Assembly: GCA_032191485.1 (NCBI GenBank)
Contig: JAVDOI010000019.1
Location: 13,071,702-13,135,701 of the forward strand
Direction: 5' to 3'
Length of the DNA: 64,000 bases
Source: Leptoclinus maculatus
Lineage: Eukaryota; Chordata; Actinopteri; Perciformes; Stichaeidae
Shown: piece after piece, positions 25,901 through 39,326 of the stretch
Position numbering within the stretch: position 1 is the first letter of the stretch
Layout of the letters: every line of letters begins with the position of its first letter
Translations under genes and position numbers: made by a program
Notes under the pieces: generated by a model
The model's database searches: none
Told to the model about the DNA's origin: nothing
What the model saw: the letters and a program-made list of their open reading frames with translations, nothing else

Positions 25901-27758
25901 AACTGAGGTGTTCATGTAAATTCTATATTTTGGGGGTTTTGGACAGTTTATTACAGAAGTGAAGCGATTTAAAGACATTACTTTGGGCTCTGGGAACATT
26001 TTTCACTATTTTCTGACATTTTATACACTAAAAGCTTCAATCTATTCGTCATAAATATCTTCCACAGATGAATTAATCATGAAAATGATAATTAATTGCG
26101 GCCCTGATGGAAAGTGCACTCAAATGCTGGTATCAAATAGTGCGAGGAGTACCTCACAGCAGCTGGGTTTTGCCCTTAAAAGTCCTCTAAAGTGGCAGTT
26201 TTTTTGTTTCTTCTCCACACTGCACGACAGCATCACATAAAATCTGACATTTCAACACTTCAGAAAAACTATGTATTTACTGTTTATTACAAAAGTGAAG
26301 CAATTTAAAGACATCACTTTGGGCTCTGGGAACATTTTTCTCTATTTTCTGACATTTTATACACTAAACTATTTTATTCTATTTATTACAAATATAATCA
26401 ACAGATGTATTAATAATGAAAGTGATGATTAATTGCAGCCCCGATGGAAATATTCTTGTTTTGCTCCGTAGATTCAGTGCAGCCCTAACATACATATATA
26501 GTCTATATATATATATATATGCATGTGGTTAAAGTGCTGACTCTGAGCTTTAATTAAAGGATTTTAACAACCACATCAGATGAAGTGTAGGAGCTGAAGC
26601 CCCACCGTTCTCAGAAATTGGAGGCAAAACGTATAAAGAAACATAAGAAGCCTGATTACTCAACACAGATGTGAAAAGCATCAAAACCTTTAAACTGAAA
26701 GTTCTTTCATTCCACTATCCAACGTGCTGGATGGAGCTCAGAGCCAAAACAAAACAGGAAATGTGTCATTGTCCAAATACTTTTGGACTCCATTGCTCAT
26801 TTCCCCAAAATGCACCCTGACATATTTATCATCTTAGCAAACTTTTTGGATTAAAACACACATTTTACTCTTCCTCTCACCGAGCTCATGGTCTCACATT
26901 ACGTTATCACGTCTACGTTTCTCCCATGAAACCCGAGGGTGCATGTGAATAGTTTGTAAAAGGTGAAAAACAAGCGACTTGAAAGCTAAATCCTGCACAG
27001 AAAGCAACACGTTATCATCAATCACAGCTAGAAAACAACCATAAAAAGTCAACTTCAATCACACTTTTCTTCACGCTCCTGGCTCCCGGTGAGCGCTTCT
27101 TAATTTGATCCCTCACTGGTTAAACTAGGTCGCTGTCAATGTCAACTATGTGACTCCTCCCTGAGACATTTTTTTTTTTGTACTTGATGGAGCTTACTGG
27201 CCTGCAGCGTCCCTGAGGGAACAATCCAGATTGGGCACTGGGGGATTAAACTGGTCCGGGAGAGTTAATCTCAGGACATTTGTTTCCCCCCGTGGTCTCA
27301 GATTGAGAGGGTTTTTTATTTATTGATTAGCCCCTGATGGGTCGCTGGGCATCCACATGTTGTCCTCCTGCCTTTTCCCTAAACCCATCCATGCCAAGGA
27401 TTTAATGGGGGGATTTAGGAGATTAACTGCCACTGCATGAGCTTGGGGTTTTATTGCATTACTCCCTATTAGGTTCTCCTCTTTTAGACCCATCCAAGAG
27501 TTGTGTCCTCTTGGCAACAGGAGGCCTTCATATAACAATTTGCTCTCTGTTTCCTCCTCTTGATTCCTACAGTTTTCTTTTTTTTTTAATGTGTACACAA
27601 TGCAGCCTGTGTGCTTCATGCCCAATTACGACAGGCTGTGATGCTCACTGAGATCAGCTCGCTATAAAATGATGAAGTGCAAACAGCAAAAAAAAAGAAG
27701 AGGGGGGGGGGGGGCAAAGAGTTCTAATTTCAACATCAATGACTGGAAACAACTTCCT

Positions 27759-27789
<31 letters not shown>

Positions 27790-29755
27790 TGTGTGCGCTC
27801 AACACTTAAAGCCGACACAACCTGCAGCTTTGAGACTCTTTGTGTTTCACACACAGTAGAGGTCAAATCTGACATTTCAATAAGTCCTCCGCCTTATTCA
27901 AATACATGAGGAGCTGGTTTAGTAGCTGAAAGACAGAGAGAAATGGGAGAGAGACGGAGAGAAAGGAGAGAAAGACAGAAAGAGAGACAGACAGAACTGG
28001 TCCTGACCTCATCATTTCCTGTAAAGTGTCCTCCTCTCTGTGTCTCTGTGGTTCCGTCTCTCTTTAATTTAATTCTTTGATTGTCTTTGAGAGGAAACAT
28101 TCACCAGAACATTAACACACAATGCCTTCATCAAAAAAACAGATAAATTATCCAAAAGAAATGGCTGGTGGGTGGTTCTTACAAAAAAAAAAGAAGGCAA
28201 ACAGTCCAAACCATCAATAACGTATCAATACAGCAGGACTGTCATTGATCTCTCCTCGTGGAGGAAATAGACCCTGTATATGTTTTACCACGTTTCCTTC
28301 CATTCATTCCCTTTAAAAGTGCTCTATTTTTGGGGGGGGGCAGGTTTTATTTATCTTCACGCTGCCGCTCTCACATCTCCTCTCTCAGCTCCGTGGAACA
28401 AATAAATATATATTAGGAGCAACAAGAAGTCTGAAAGCATGATTTATTCATTCAGCGTCGGCTCCATAACGCGCGGTCCTTATTGTTTCTCTTCATTATG
28501 GTGACGAATTTAATCCGGAGGGACGGAATCCTCGAATAACGCAAAGCTGCATAAACCCCGGATTTGCAGACCACCCCGCAAAAGAGAAATAATTAAACAT
28601 ATATAAGCTACACACGCGCGGTTTCACCCAATTATCTGCGTAATCGTTACAAATTGACCCAAAAGAGAAACAATAAACTGGCTGGAAAATAATATCTGGT
28701 CCGACTGCGCAATCATCAACATTTTAATCTCAGATCACCAAAAAAAAAGGTGGAATTAAACCATCTCGCTGTGTTTTATTAGGAATAAAAACGATATTAA
28801 TCTGATATAATGCGCATGTGCTCGAGCATTTTTTTTTTTGTTGGATAAAAGTGAAAGAGGAAACGTTAAGTGCACATGAGGAAGATGAGGCTGTGAGGGG
28901 TGTAGCCGACCAGCAGGCTGGCTGACACTCCGCTCGTGTACTTTGCACACTCAAAAAACTGCAGCGGAAAAAAACTCCCACGGAAACGCCAAACGCACAC
29001 TTTGGATTTAATTGATTACACCTCGTGTGTGTCCATCAAAAGAAACAGAACCGGGCGCGTTATCTGCCATCGTTTTATTTTTTCCTCGTTCAAAGATTTT
29101 GAAAGCGCAGTTTCTCTTCCCCCCCCCCCCCACACACCACTCCTCTTCCTCCTCTTCCTCCTCCTCCTCCTGAACGCCATAACCCGCCATGTTGAAAGTG
29201 GCTTGACATTTTTTGGCAGAGTCCGGTATTTTCCGATGGCTTTTGCGCACCTTAGGGTGACGGAGGAAAAAGAAAATTCCCCCAAATGACTCATCTATAT
29301 GTGAATGACTGCAATAAGTCACTGTGGAAACAACTTGGTGCGCGCATCAAACACCAAATTTACACACAATTATACACAAAAACGCAACATTAAAACACCT
29401 TAAAATAACGTGCCAACTGTCACTCTTGCAGATAATTTAAATTCACGTGACATTGAAAAACATGACAGACAAAAACACAACGCAATAAACCATAGAGTGC
29501 CACGAGACAGCGTCCTTTCAGCCCCCGGTGAAAGCTGTTAATTACAGCGCGTGAGAGACACTTTGAGCAACTTGGGCTCGTGAACGAACGCTCGCGACTA
29601 TCTTCTCGTTTCTACAGAAACCGCCTCGGGAGCACTTCGTGTTTTTTTTTAGATAAATGAACTCTCCCCGTGTTTATTCCGTCGACAGAACAAAAAACGC
29701 AGCAACCACGGGAAACCCTTCCAGGACCGCGCGCGTGAGCCGTCACCTGTCTTAC
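22942..29755 (-). other. Probable 5' intron of sfmbt2 (about 6.8 kb)
   Basis: It lies between the proposed non-coding exon and the ATG exon. It contains a divergent tandem duplication at about 25,640-26,455, (CA)n runs at about 25,400-25,422 and 27,758-27,786, a TATATA run near 26,505-26,520, and a pyrimidine run (CCTCTT type) near 29,142-29,172. No gene was recognised. Confidence 0.6.
25640..26455. repeat. Diverged tandem duplication of about 400 bases
   Basis: Blocks repeat in the same order and orientation. GTGCGAGGAGTACCTCACAG occurs at about 25,682 and 26,140. ACTTTGGGCTCTGGGAACAT occurs at about 25,980 and 26,318. GACATTTTATACACTAAA occurs at about 26,016 and 26,352. Each unit ends in a TTAATTGC.GCCC.GATGGAAA string. 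The copies differ by many substitutions and indels. Confidence 0.85.
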
Positions 29756-29950
29756 CTGTCCAAGTTTTTTGTCGCCTCTCCGTCTCGAGACCCCCTCTGT
29801 TTTCTCTCTCTCTCGCGTGCTCTCTCTCTCTCTCTCGCTCGCTCTCTTCTCCTCGTTCGCGTGAGCCCGAGCACAGCAGCGCGAGGGACGTCTTTCAGCT
29901 GCTGCCCCCGATTCAATATGGCATCTCCCTTCTGCGCATGTCCAAAAAAA
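29756..29950 (-). promoter_or_regulatory. sfmbt2: Probable sfmbt2 promoter and non-coding first exon
   Basis: The stretch from about 29,570 to 29,950 is rich in CpG compared with the AT-rich surroundings. On the minus strand it holds a GA-repeat leader ending in ACAG|GTAAGA, a strong splice donor with the last exon base at 29756. The next supported exon on this strand contains the sfmbt2 ATG at 22,926, so this would be a 5' UTR exon followed by a 6.8 kb intron. The transcription start is not determinable by eye. The acceptor of the ATG exon is also uncertain (candidates lie between 22,942 and about 23,010). This is inference from composition and donor quality. Confidence 0.5.
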
Positions 29951-30585
29951 ACCCATCTACAGATATTTTTCAAGCCAACTCCTTCATGGACCTTTTTTTC
30001 TGTGTGTAGCAACAAACAAAACGTTTCTTCATTTTGTTTTATATTAAAAAAAGGGAAGTTAAGTTCAGTCGCCAGTAAAACCCGGAAAACGGTGTGACGC
30101 TCCAAAGAGACGTTATTTGGTTTCTTATTAAAGCTTATTCTGATGTTGAAATAAATATATATTTAAATATATATCAATTAATTATTGGTGGCAGCTCAAA
30201 TTAAAACTAATCTGTCATTTTGTGTGTGTTTACAGCTACTTCTTTGAGCCAATAACCACTAAAGTTGTATCATTAACAGGAGGAGAAAACACTCCTATAA
30301 TCATCAACAAAACATAAAAGTGTTCATCAAATAAATAATTATAGATGATTATTGCAGCAACACAAATGTCCCCTCATCTTAAGCTGCTTCTGTGCACGAA
30401 TAGCCCTGAAAAGTCAATAATTTATGATCTGTTTATAACCATTTGTCCTTTTGACCACTTCTTCTTGCTCCATTTTTTTTTCTTTTTTGGGTTTTGGCAA
30501 TCACTTTTCTCCAAACAGCTCTTGAGAAATACCCAAAGAATTTGTTATTTTAATGGGGCCATGTCTTATCAAAGTCAACAGTATC

Positions 30586-30655
30586 CTCTAGTGGTAGGAG
30601 CGCATTGCACCACGTTTAATAGTCATGCCTTGGGTTCAAAAGTCGCCACATATTT
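30586..30655 (+). other. Degenerate tRNA-like (SINE head) sequence
   Basis: CTAGTGGTAGGAGCGCA resembles a tRNA A-box region and GGGTTCAAAAGTC resembles a B box about 45 bases later. Acceptor stem pairing is not evident, so it is more likely an old SINE fragment than a functional tRNA, or it is chance. Confidence 0.2.
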
Positions 30656-31858
30656 CCATAAACATAAGCCAGTCCCAGTGAGGCTGAACCACCCTGAACT
30701 CTCATGGAAATCTTTTTGGCTTCATAGAAAGTGAAACCTACATGATTACCGCCGGCACAACACGAGGTTTGTTTGGGGCATTTTCTAAAGGTTAAAGTTA
30801 AATAAAAGCATGTTCCTGTTAAAACATGGAAGTTTACTCTTGACATTTGGGAAACAGCATGTGTAACAAAATACAAGTCAAAGGTTTATTGTCCACTGAA
30901 CCTTTGAGTGTATATTGTTTTGTTATTTTTCTGGGAATCCCCTGGAAACTTCACCAAAATCCCCCGACTTTCACCCTTATCTTCTTATCTTAGGATCATG
31001 AAACTAAAATGAAATATGTGACGCACTCAAATTAATGAGTCAATGCATATTTGGAAGGAAAAAAACCGTGATGCATATTTATAGTTTGGTTGATTTTCTG
31101 TCTGTTTGCCTTGATTTCACCTGGAATATAACGTGGCTACAACATTCTAAGGATGTTGGAAAATACATGTTGTCACGTATAAAAGTAAATTTTCTTTAGT
31201 GCATATTTCATGTCACCTAAAAACTATTATGATATCAAATTAAAGAGATCCCTCCGAGGTGTTTCTGATTATGGTTTTAAGAAAAAGCAGAAATCAATTA
31301 GTGGGTCGTACCACCCAAGGGTCAGCAAAATATGAGGGGTCACCAGATAAATAAAAGGATAAGAGACTAAAGGAATATTTATTTTCCGCAAAATTCAGTT
31401 TATATTTTAAAGCTGTTGCTCTTTTAATGTGAAACACTGCATACATTCAGCTTCAATAAACAACCTTCAAATTCAATAATATCAGAAGTATACATTTGCT
31501 TAATCTTAAAGAAACAGGAGCCAAAACAGGTTTAAGGAGAAAGTCACCAATGACTCCAACAAATAGGCTTCAAAATAAGTGTATAGGCTATGACAGAGTG
31601 GTGCAATTTATTTGATCATAGCTGCGATACGGATTTTATTTTGAAACCTGTAACGGGAAGTCCAGTGTTGCATTTTGCGGCGGCGGATCTGATTCATAAA
31701 GACACAAAGGAACCATAAACACCGGAGGAGAGGCGCTCGTGTCGCTGTGATGCCGCTGGAGGAACAGATGGTTGGAGCGTGCGCGCCCTGCTCCATTAAT
31801 CTGCAGAGAAGAGGCTTTTCCAAGCGCGCGCGAGAAAGGATTAAATCCGCCCCCCCTT

Positions 31859-31893
<35 letters not shown>

Positions 31894-33479
31894 CGCACAC
31901 ACATACACGCACACACACAGCGTGCAATTTGTGCATGTGACCGCAAACTGCACGAGGCAGAGAACCGGTTTTTCTTTTTTGTTTTGGCTACGATTCAGGT
32001 TCCAGAAGCAGGTTAATAAGCATCTTCAGCTTCAATGAACTCTTTAATATAAAGCGTGAAACTAAAGTTATTATCAGAACCATGTCTGAGTCCTTTTATG
32101 TAGTTTTTTGTAGTCAAATAAAGCAAGTCATTTATTAATTTAGGCCATTTAATTATGCTTTAATCCCAAATCTCCAACAAATCTGGCGGAATAATGGTGA
32201 TAACAATCGTGCATAAATGGCAAAATACAGCATGTGGAGTATTAAAAAAAGGTTTGTAGGTCAGTTAATAAGTTAAGTCATTACATTTTAAGTTTCACTG
32301 TGTCAAAGCGTTCCGTCTGCAGCTGAAGAACATTTTGATAATGTTAATGTGTATAAATGGGGCTGTGTTGTCATGCGTAATCTATATAAGCAGTTAGTTC
32401 TCTGAAATGTGACTTTTATACGCACATAAGAATGTGTAAGTCAAAACTTTTTGAAGCCAACTATATTTTTAACGTATTCAGACAAATCAGAGGAATTGTG
32501 CAACCAATAAATATCCCTAATTGTCTTCTCTGAGTTACTGTTAGCCTCCATGTTGGCTCACCTGTAGGGCTTCTAATCCTCTAAATTGACAATCAATAGA
32601 TCATTTTGTGATTAATGATCCTCTACCTCTCATCTCCATTCATACATATATCTTATTGACACACTTTGAATTTAAATATATCCTATATCTTCACGCAGAG
32701 ATTTGCCTCGTGCGCACAACCCAGTGCCATTGACACAAACCAAAAAGGACCTCGCGCACTTTTAAGTGAATTCTGCTGCGAGGTTCTGCGTCAATTTCGA
32801 CTAACCAACAGGAAGTTAAGTAAACTTTACTTCAAAATAAACGCAGTCAAGATGGGAACAAAAGAATAGGAATGTGTGGATTATTTACTTTACTGTTCTT
32901 CATGTCAATCCCAAGCAGCATAAACACTTGAAACAAAACTATATAAAAGGCAGCACATGAAATAATACGCCTACTAAATCAGATAGTAAGAAGAAAAAGA
33001 ATACAGTCAATTGAAATAGGAGTCATTTATAGAATTTACAAAAGTCTTGACTTTTGCCAGAAGTATCAGGTTCCTCAATTTCTGTTGCAAACATAAGTGG
33101 CGTGAGTCACATGAAGGCTTTCTTTCCAATCTCTGGTCGTACATTAAGGACAGACAGCAGATACCTGAACATATTTAGGGAAGACCTAAATTAAAATATA
33201 TATATAGGCTTTTGCCATCTTTATATTCAAGACTATTTTCAATAATCATCTGATATCTGCCCATAATTGTTTAAACTGAGTCTGTGTGTTGCTGTCTGTT
33301 GTTATTTTACTTTGTTTATAACTATTTAATGATACAAATGAATAGAAATCAACTGAGCTCATAGATCCAAACATGTTAAGGTTGTATTAAAAAGTAGAAA
33401 TTGTAATAATTAGAGGACACATAGAGAAACAGATTGTCACAGTTTGTAATCCATCCCTTTGTTTTTCTGCCAAACTGTT

Positions 33480-33766
33480 CCAAGAGAAACCGGAAGTTAC
33501 TTTTATTTTGAAATATTTAAACCAGAAGCAAGCACTTTTCTGTGTATTGTCCATGTCGTAAACATGGATGTGAGTCAGATAATCGATTCTCTTGTCCTCT
33601 TTTGCGTCACGAGATGGAGCATCAGCCTCTGGAAACGTTGAAGAAAAACGTAACCTCTAATTAAAAACCGGAAATAGAAATCTGGTGGTTTGTCTTCCTC
33701 GAGTAAAGAAAGGTAAAGCGCGTCTCAGTGATCCTTTTGTTGTTGTTGTTGTTTTATCGCGTCAAC
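33480..33766 (+). promoter_or_regulatory. Candidate promoter and 5' UTR of the STIMATE-like gene
   Basis: This is the sequence immediately upstream of the ATG. It contains two ETS-type sites (CCGGAAGT at 33,490 and CCGGAAAT near 33,667) and no TATA box in the usual place. The transcription start cannot be fixed by eye. Confidence 0.3.
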
Positions 33767-36700
33767 ATGGACATGTACGGATACAGCGGGGTGCTCCCGG
33801 TGGAAAGATTCGTGTTTGAAGTCACAAACATGTCCGACATCAACAAGGCGAGTCCTCACGGCTGCGATAACGGAGCTCTGACGGACAAGTTCGGCGTCCT
33901 GATCCAGGGACTGCTGGCCATCGTCGCCTTCAGCACGCTGATGTGTGAGTAGAGGCGAACATCTTGTTCAATATCACAGTCTTTATGTGTGTGTTATACG
34001 GGGAGAGTATGCATGAAACACAACGTGCACAAACGTGCTATTTAAAGGGCTGCTCCAGTCCACGTGGCGTTGTGTTGACGTTTGTTTTCTGCAGAGCTTC
34101 AGCGGCTTCGCACCAAATCCCATTAAAAAATATGACTTTTTAATATTGCTTTGCTTTTCAACAGAAAAACATACACATGTTGAACATAACTTCACTAATA
34201 CATGTTCTCCACTAACTTACATATTGTAATAAATTGTCCTTAAGACCCGAATTAACCATAAATGATAATTTGCATATACTGGTATGTGAGCCTATAAGCA
34301 AAGCAGCATCACAAATTGCCATATTTTGAAGGGAAGTGTCGTGATGGTCTCTCTCTATGGCAGGTTTTGGTGCCCAAAACACCTGCCAACAATATGCATA
34401 TTAAATCTCAGTGAAATTCAACATCGAGTAAACAGATCCCTGATGATTGATTTAAAGCAACTTGGACTCCCGATCTGTTTTCAAAGTTCAGCCCCTTCCA
34501 CAGTGTTCTCGAGTGCCATGCCTTAACAGCAAAACAAGATGCTCCTTTCACAGCCACGGTGTGGATTTAATCTGAACAATGGCTGCTGACTGCTGAACAA
34601 CTTGTGATTCCGAGGCAGCTGACTTGGAGAATGTCGGGCATCTGAACCACTTTTGGCACCACAGGCCATGTTTAACACTTCTGCAGCTGTCCCAGACTGG
34701 AAGGTGGGATTGAGTCAAGTAGGAAACACTTGAGTCATTTAGGAACTTATTATGGTTTGCTTCAATGCACGAGCACTCAAATGCAACCTCTTATGTTCAC
34801 TGATGATTTCCTTATGACTTCCTGGATTACATTTAAGATCACATTGACTTTATTCCACTACGAGGTGTCTCGGCTCTCAGTTGATTGAAAAACATACAAA
34901 TCAATTCACATATTTGAGCTAACTGACTTATACGTGTTGTATATTCTTTCTTTTTATCTCAAATCAGAGCCATAATGCAACATGAAAACGCCTGTACATC
35001 GTGTGAAGCATAAACTTATTTCTTGAGTGTCGGCATATCATCTAATTATTAGAGTGTAGTTTAAAAATGTAAGCAGCCACTTTGAGAGCAGTGCAGTGTT
35101 GCAGAATTAGGCCTTGAGTGTGACTGCGATCAATGAGCTCTGACCTCCACTCAGTTACTTATTAGAAGAGAAATCAATACCCCCTCCTCTTTCTTTCCCT
35201 CCCCTTCCTGTTCTCAGCATGCGTCTGGTGTGTCGTTCTTGGTCAAAGCACATGCATCTGTTAATATTTATACCACATTATTGGTGTGCAGCGGAGCATT
35301 AACGGCCCTTCAGCTATGATCCCGGTGGCGGAGTGCCAAGTCACAGCCGAGGCCGCCTCGTGCGTCCCCTGTGTTTAGAGTCCTCGGAGCTATTTCTGTG
35401 GGTTTCCTTCCATTGAGTCGTCACTAGTCCTGCACTCGCATAATCACGACGAAACGCTGAGCAACACAGTTCTTTAATCTTAAAAACAGTCAGATTTAAG
35501 CATTTTTTAGTTTTATTAGCCAGCTTATTTTCAGAGCACATGTTGAGAATCTTACTCTGGTGTCTAATTTGTGCAATGCATGTTTTTCCAAAGACTTCTG
35601 AGATCAATCTGACACACTTTATATCCACTTAATGACATTTGTTTTGTGTGTCCAACATCCTCACAACCCTTAAAGCTTTAAAAAAGATGTAACTTGTAAG
35701 TGATGTCGGGCTGCAAACACGATTATGATTCATAGATACATCGTTTATTCTAGAACAAATAATAAAAAATGCCCGTCACAATTTCCCAAAACCCCAAAAT
35801 ATTCCGTTTACAATGACATAAATCTGGGAAAAGCTTAACTCTTAACTATTTGAGGAGCTGGAATCGGTGAATGCTGAGCTTGTGTGCGCTCGCTCCTGTG
35901 TTCACATGCCGAGGCCCGTTCTCTGACCTTGTTAGATGAGATAGAGGAACAGTGGGCGTCTGTTCTGAGCCCGGTGGGGAGGAACCGAGTGTTGTGGCTA
36001 CGTGAGAAAAACACACAATAATATGTGAACGTCTGTGTTTCATCCGTCCCGCAGAGGGACGAGGCTCACGATGAAGATCAAACGAAACCGCATTACATGT
36101 GTCGTTTAAAGTCTAGTGGTAACGTTGTGGATTCATCGATTGACTTTCTCTGTTTGTTTGCAGTGAAGAGGTTCCGGGAGCCTGCAGGGATCAGACGACC
36201 GTGGAGGATCTGGTCAGACATGTTTCTTCCTCTCTTTTCTCTCCTCCTACGTCATCCTGTCCTTCATTCTTACATGTGACACACTTACAGAGACGAGTAA
36301 AGTCCCTTAAAGTAAAGAACATGTTGGTTGAACCCTTAATTCCTCTCAGGGATTCATCAAACGAACCAATCCGGACAATAAGAAGCTTCACATTCCTCCA
36401 ATATTATCCTGCTGTCTAGTCTGTGACTATCATCCTGAGGGTTTCAAATGTTGAGAAAGACAGAACACAGTGGAATAAAGAAGTCAAATTCATTTTTTCC
36501 TACGTTCTCCAGGTTTTTTGACACGTCCAAGCAGGCCATCGGTGCTCTGTTCATCCACTTTGCCAACGTCTTCCTGTCCACGCTCACTGAAGAGGACCCG
36601 TGCTCCCTGTGAGTTGTTGCTCAGCACAAACCGGTCACGGTACGACGTAAAGCGGTGTCTCACTGAGAACCTGGGTTTCCCTTTTCTTTACTCAAAGGTA

Positions 36701-39244
36701 TCTGATGAACTTCCTGCTGGACGCCGTGTTGGGGATGCTGGTCATCTGGCTGGCTGTGAAGTTGGTGTTCAAACTAGTGGAGTACAAGCAGTGGACGCTG
36801 CTCATGTTTGGAGAATATGGTGAGGGAGAAATCAGTGCTTTTCTTTACGTCTTTCCAGTTTTTATTTCCCCTTTCTAAAACATTAAATGCCCGAGGGGTT
36901 GTTTTTATAAATCAAACTGAACATTAAGCTGCAGCTGTGGTTTGTGCCACCGGAGGGCGCTGGAGACCCTCTGGAGCAGGACGGGGAGGAGAGCCAGCAT
37001 TCCAGCTGCAAACCTCTGGAAGACAGTCCCAGTGGCTTCAGAGGGGGATCATTATACGTTATTATTATATACTCTCTGCTGCTCTTTTCTTTTGCGTTCC
37101 GTCTTTGTGTGACTGGAAACTTCCCAGTTTATATTTGATCAGCGGTTTGTTTCTTTCTTGTTTCACCCTCTAGTTCCTCTTCTCCGCCTGTCTTTGTCTC
37201 TCTCCTCCCTCCTTCCTGTCTTAATGACAGACCGGTCCTCCTTTGTGTCTGCTTGAAATCCTAAACCCTGAAGTGTTTGTACGTGATGCTCGTCCCCCTC
37301 CTGTTCTCCAGGTGACCCCCCCCAGGCGGCAGCATGGCTGGGTCAGTGTGGCGTCTACCTGCTCATCATGGTGCTGGAGAAAGCTGTGATCAGCCTGGTG
37401 CTGCTCGTCCCCGGGTGGTCCAAAGTAAGAACTCGAGACAGAAGCTTGTGCATCAGGTCCGACGGGAAAGACGGCGTCTCGTGATGTTTTTATATTTCTA
37501 GCCGCTGAAAAACACAATCTTTTTATCGTTATCTTTTTTAATATACCCAAACCAATCTTGGCCAGGTCAACCAGATTTGAACAATCTTCTCTCATTTCTA
37601 TTTTGGGGTTTGAAATCCTCTGCTAGCATCGAGAGATGTGCACCATCACGACTAGTGAGAACAAACAAGAGGAGGATAAAAAATGACTTTCTTTTGATTC
37701 TAATGGAAACACAGAGGCCGTGTTTACGCATTAGAAGGACAGTTTGCAACAGATGCCCTTCTGAGGAGTATAAAGGCGAGTTATTTGTTTATTCCTCATT
37801 CATCCGTCTCCAGATGGAAGGAGTTTGGTTTTGTAAAGCTCTGGAGACACTAATTACTTTGTTTTAGAGATGGTTTCCATGCTCTTTGAAACTCTGATTA
37901 TAAATACTAGTATTATTAATAGTAACACTAATTCATGTGGTGCAGAATGTAGTCTTGTCTCTCCGTACTTCAGTCTTCCTCTTTCTATTTGTTCTACATG
38001 GTTATGTTCCATTTCATTCAGATTTAATTATATTGCACCGTTGATATTCTTACAATACGATCTTAATTGAAGTGAAATGAGAAGAATTCGGTTTTATAAT
38101 CACATGTACACGGTGGTATTTAAACACTCTATTAGTTCATTAGAGCCTCTTCACTCTCAGCAGCTTGTTGTTCTACCTGAAGTCAGTGCGCTAACGTTTC
38201 CTCCTCTCTCTCTCTCCTCTCCCAGTTGCAGGAGGTGCTGCTGAGCTACATTGCGAACCCTCAGCTGGAGCTGGTGCTGGTCATGCTCATCGTGCCCTTC
38301 ATAGTGAACGTGAGCAGCACTCTCATGAGCTAGATGTCGAAGGGATAGTACAGATTATTAGTCTGGTTGAATGAGGTTCTTCTCCATAGTCGGTGTATTT
38401 ACTAGTTTGTTTGTGTTACTGTGTGACTTTGGTGAATCCAAACTAACCCTTTAAAACACCAAAGACACGATAACACAGACAAACTCCCCCATGGAGGCAG
38501 CGGTAGACCAGTAACTCATGCAAGATTAAAATGTCTGTTTTTGTCAATGGAGTCTGGTGACTGTGAAGATGGATGTAACGGTTTTTTGTAGTCCTTTAAT
38601 GTATTTCAGTGCACCCCTGCAGCGTTAGTGACCCCGGGTCTCGTCTCTCCGGCTCTCCCTGTAGTCCATCATGTTCTGGGTGGTGGACAGCCTGATGATG
38701 AGGAAGTACAAGACGACGAAGAGCCTGGACGACTCCTGCGACTGCTCGGTGAAGAAGGCCGACTCGCTGCCCTGGGCGAGCAGCGAGGAGTCACGGGTGA
38801 GAATGACGGATACTTTAATGAACACAGAGCAGAGTGAGCTCTTGTTTGTCCATCCAAAAATACGCTTCAAGCTAATGTTTCTTATGTCTTGATCATTTTC
38901 CTGATTTTTGTTTTCCATGTTTTGATAGTTCAGTGTTTATTTAAATTCCAGTTAGCATTTAAAAGTCTTAAAGTTTTAATAATAAAACACTCTCAATAAG
39001 TCAAATGCTTGCTCACCAGACCACTTCGGAGCAGTCGGACGGATCCCATCTGCTCTGGAAGTGACTCACTGGCCTTTTAAGGGGATTACTTTGGATGTAA
39101 TGAAAAAGTTCTCTGAAGCCGTTTCCCAAACAAGAATGTGCCTTTAAGACTTTAATGTGTGTGAAAATGGGCGTCGATGGTTGATGTACCCACACGGTCA
39201 CGCTGGGTGTCAACCGCACCTGTTGTTTTGGGGGGATGAGCACA

Positions 39245-39326
<82 letters not shown>

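Larger units (their letters stand above)
29957..33766. other. Intergenic region between divergent sfmbt2 and the STIMATE-like gene
   Basis: About 3.8 kb with no supportable gene. It includes a degenerate tRNA-like stretch near 30,586-30,655, a possible dispersed repeat near 31,300-31,400 (a related string, GGTCACAAGATGATTAAAAG, is at about 51,870), and a compound (CA)n run at 31,859-31,919 next to a GC-rich patch. ETS-like CCGGAAGT occurs at 33,490-33,497. Confidence 0.7.

Noticed and set aside
25640..26455. CRISPR-like or satellite array
   Set aside because: There are only two long diverged units, with no short regularly spaced repeats.
560..29755. An intronic microRNA cluster like that in mouse Sfmbt2
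   Set aside because: No hairpin with a convincing 22-nt arm was found by eye. The mouse cluster is, as far as I know, rodent-specific, and the repeats here are simple CA runs.
29612..30105. Overlapping ORFs of 114-146 aa on both strands
   Set aside because: They lie in the CpG and GA-rich promoter area. Arg/Glu or Ser/Leu repeats come from the GAGA/TCTC run.
30345..30734. 129-aa plus-strand ORF upstream of the STIMATE-like gene
   Set aside because: Low-complexity, Phe-rich, no domain, AT-rich codon use, no splice or Kozak context.
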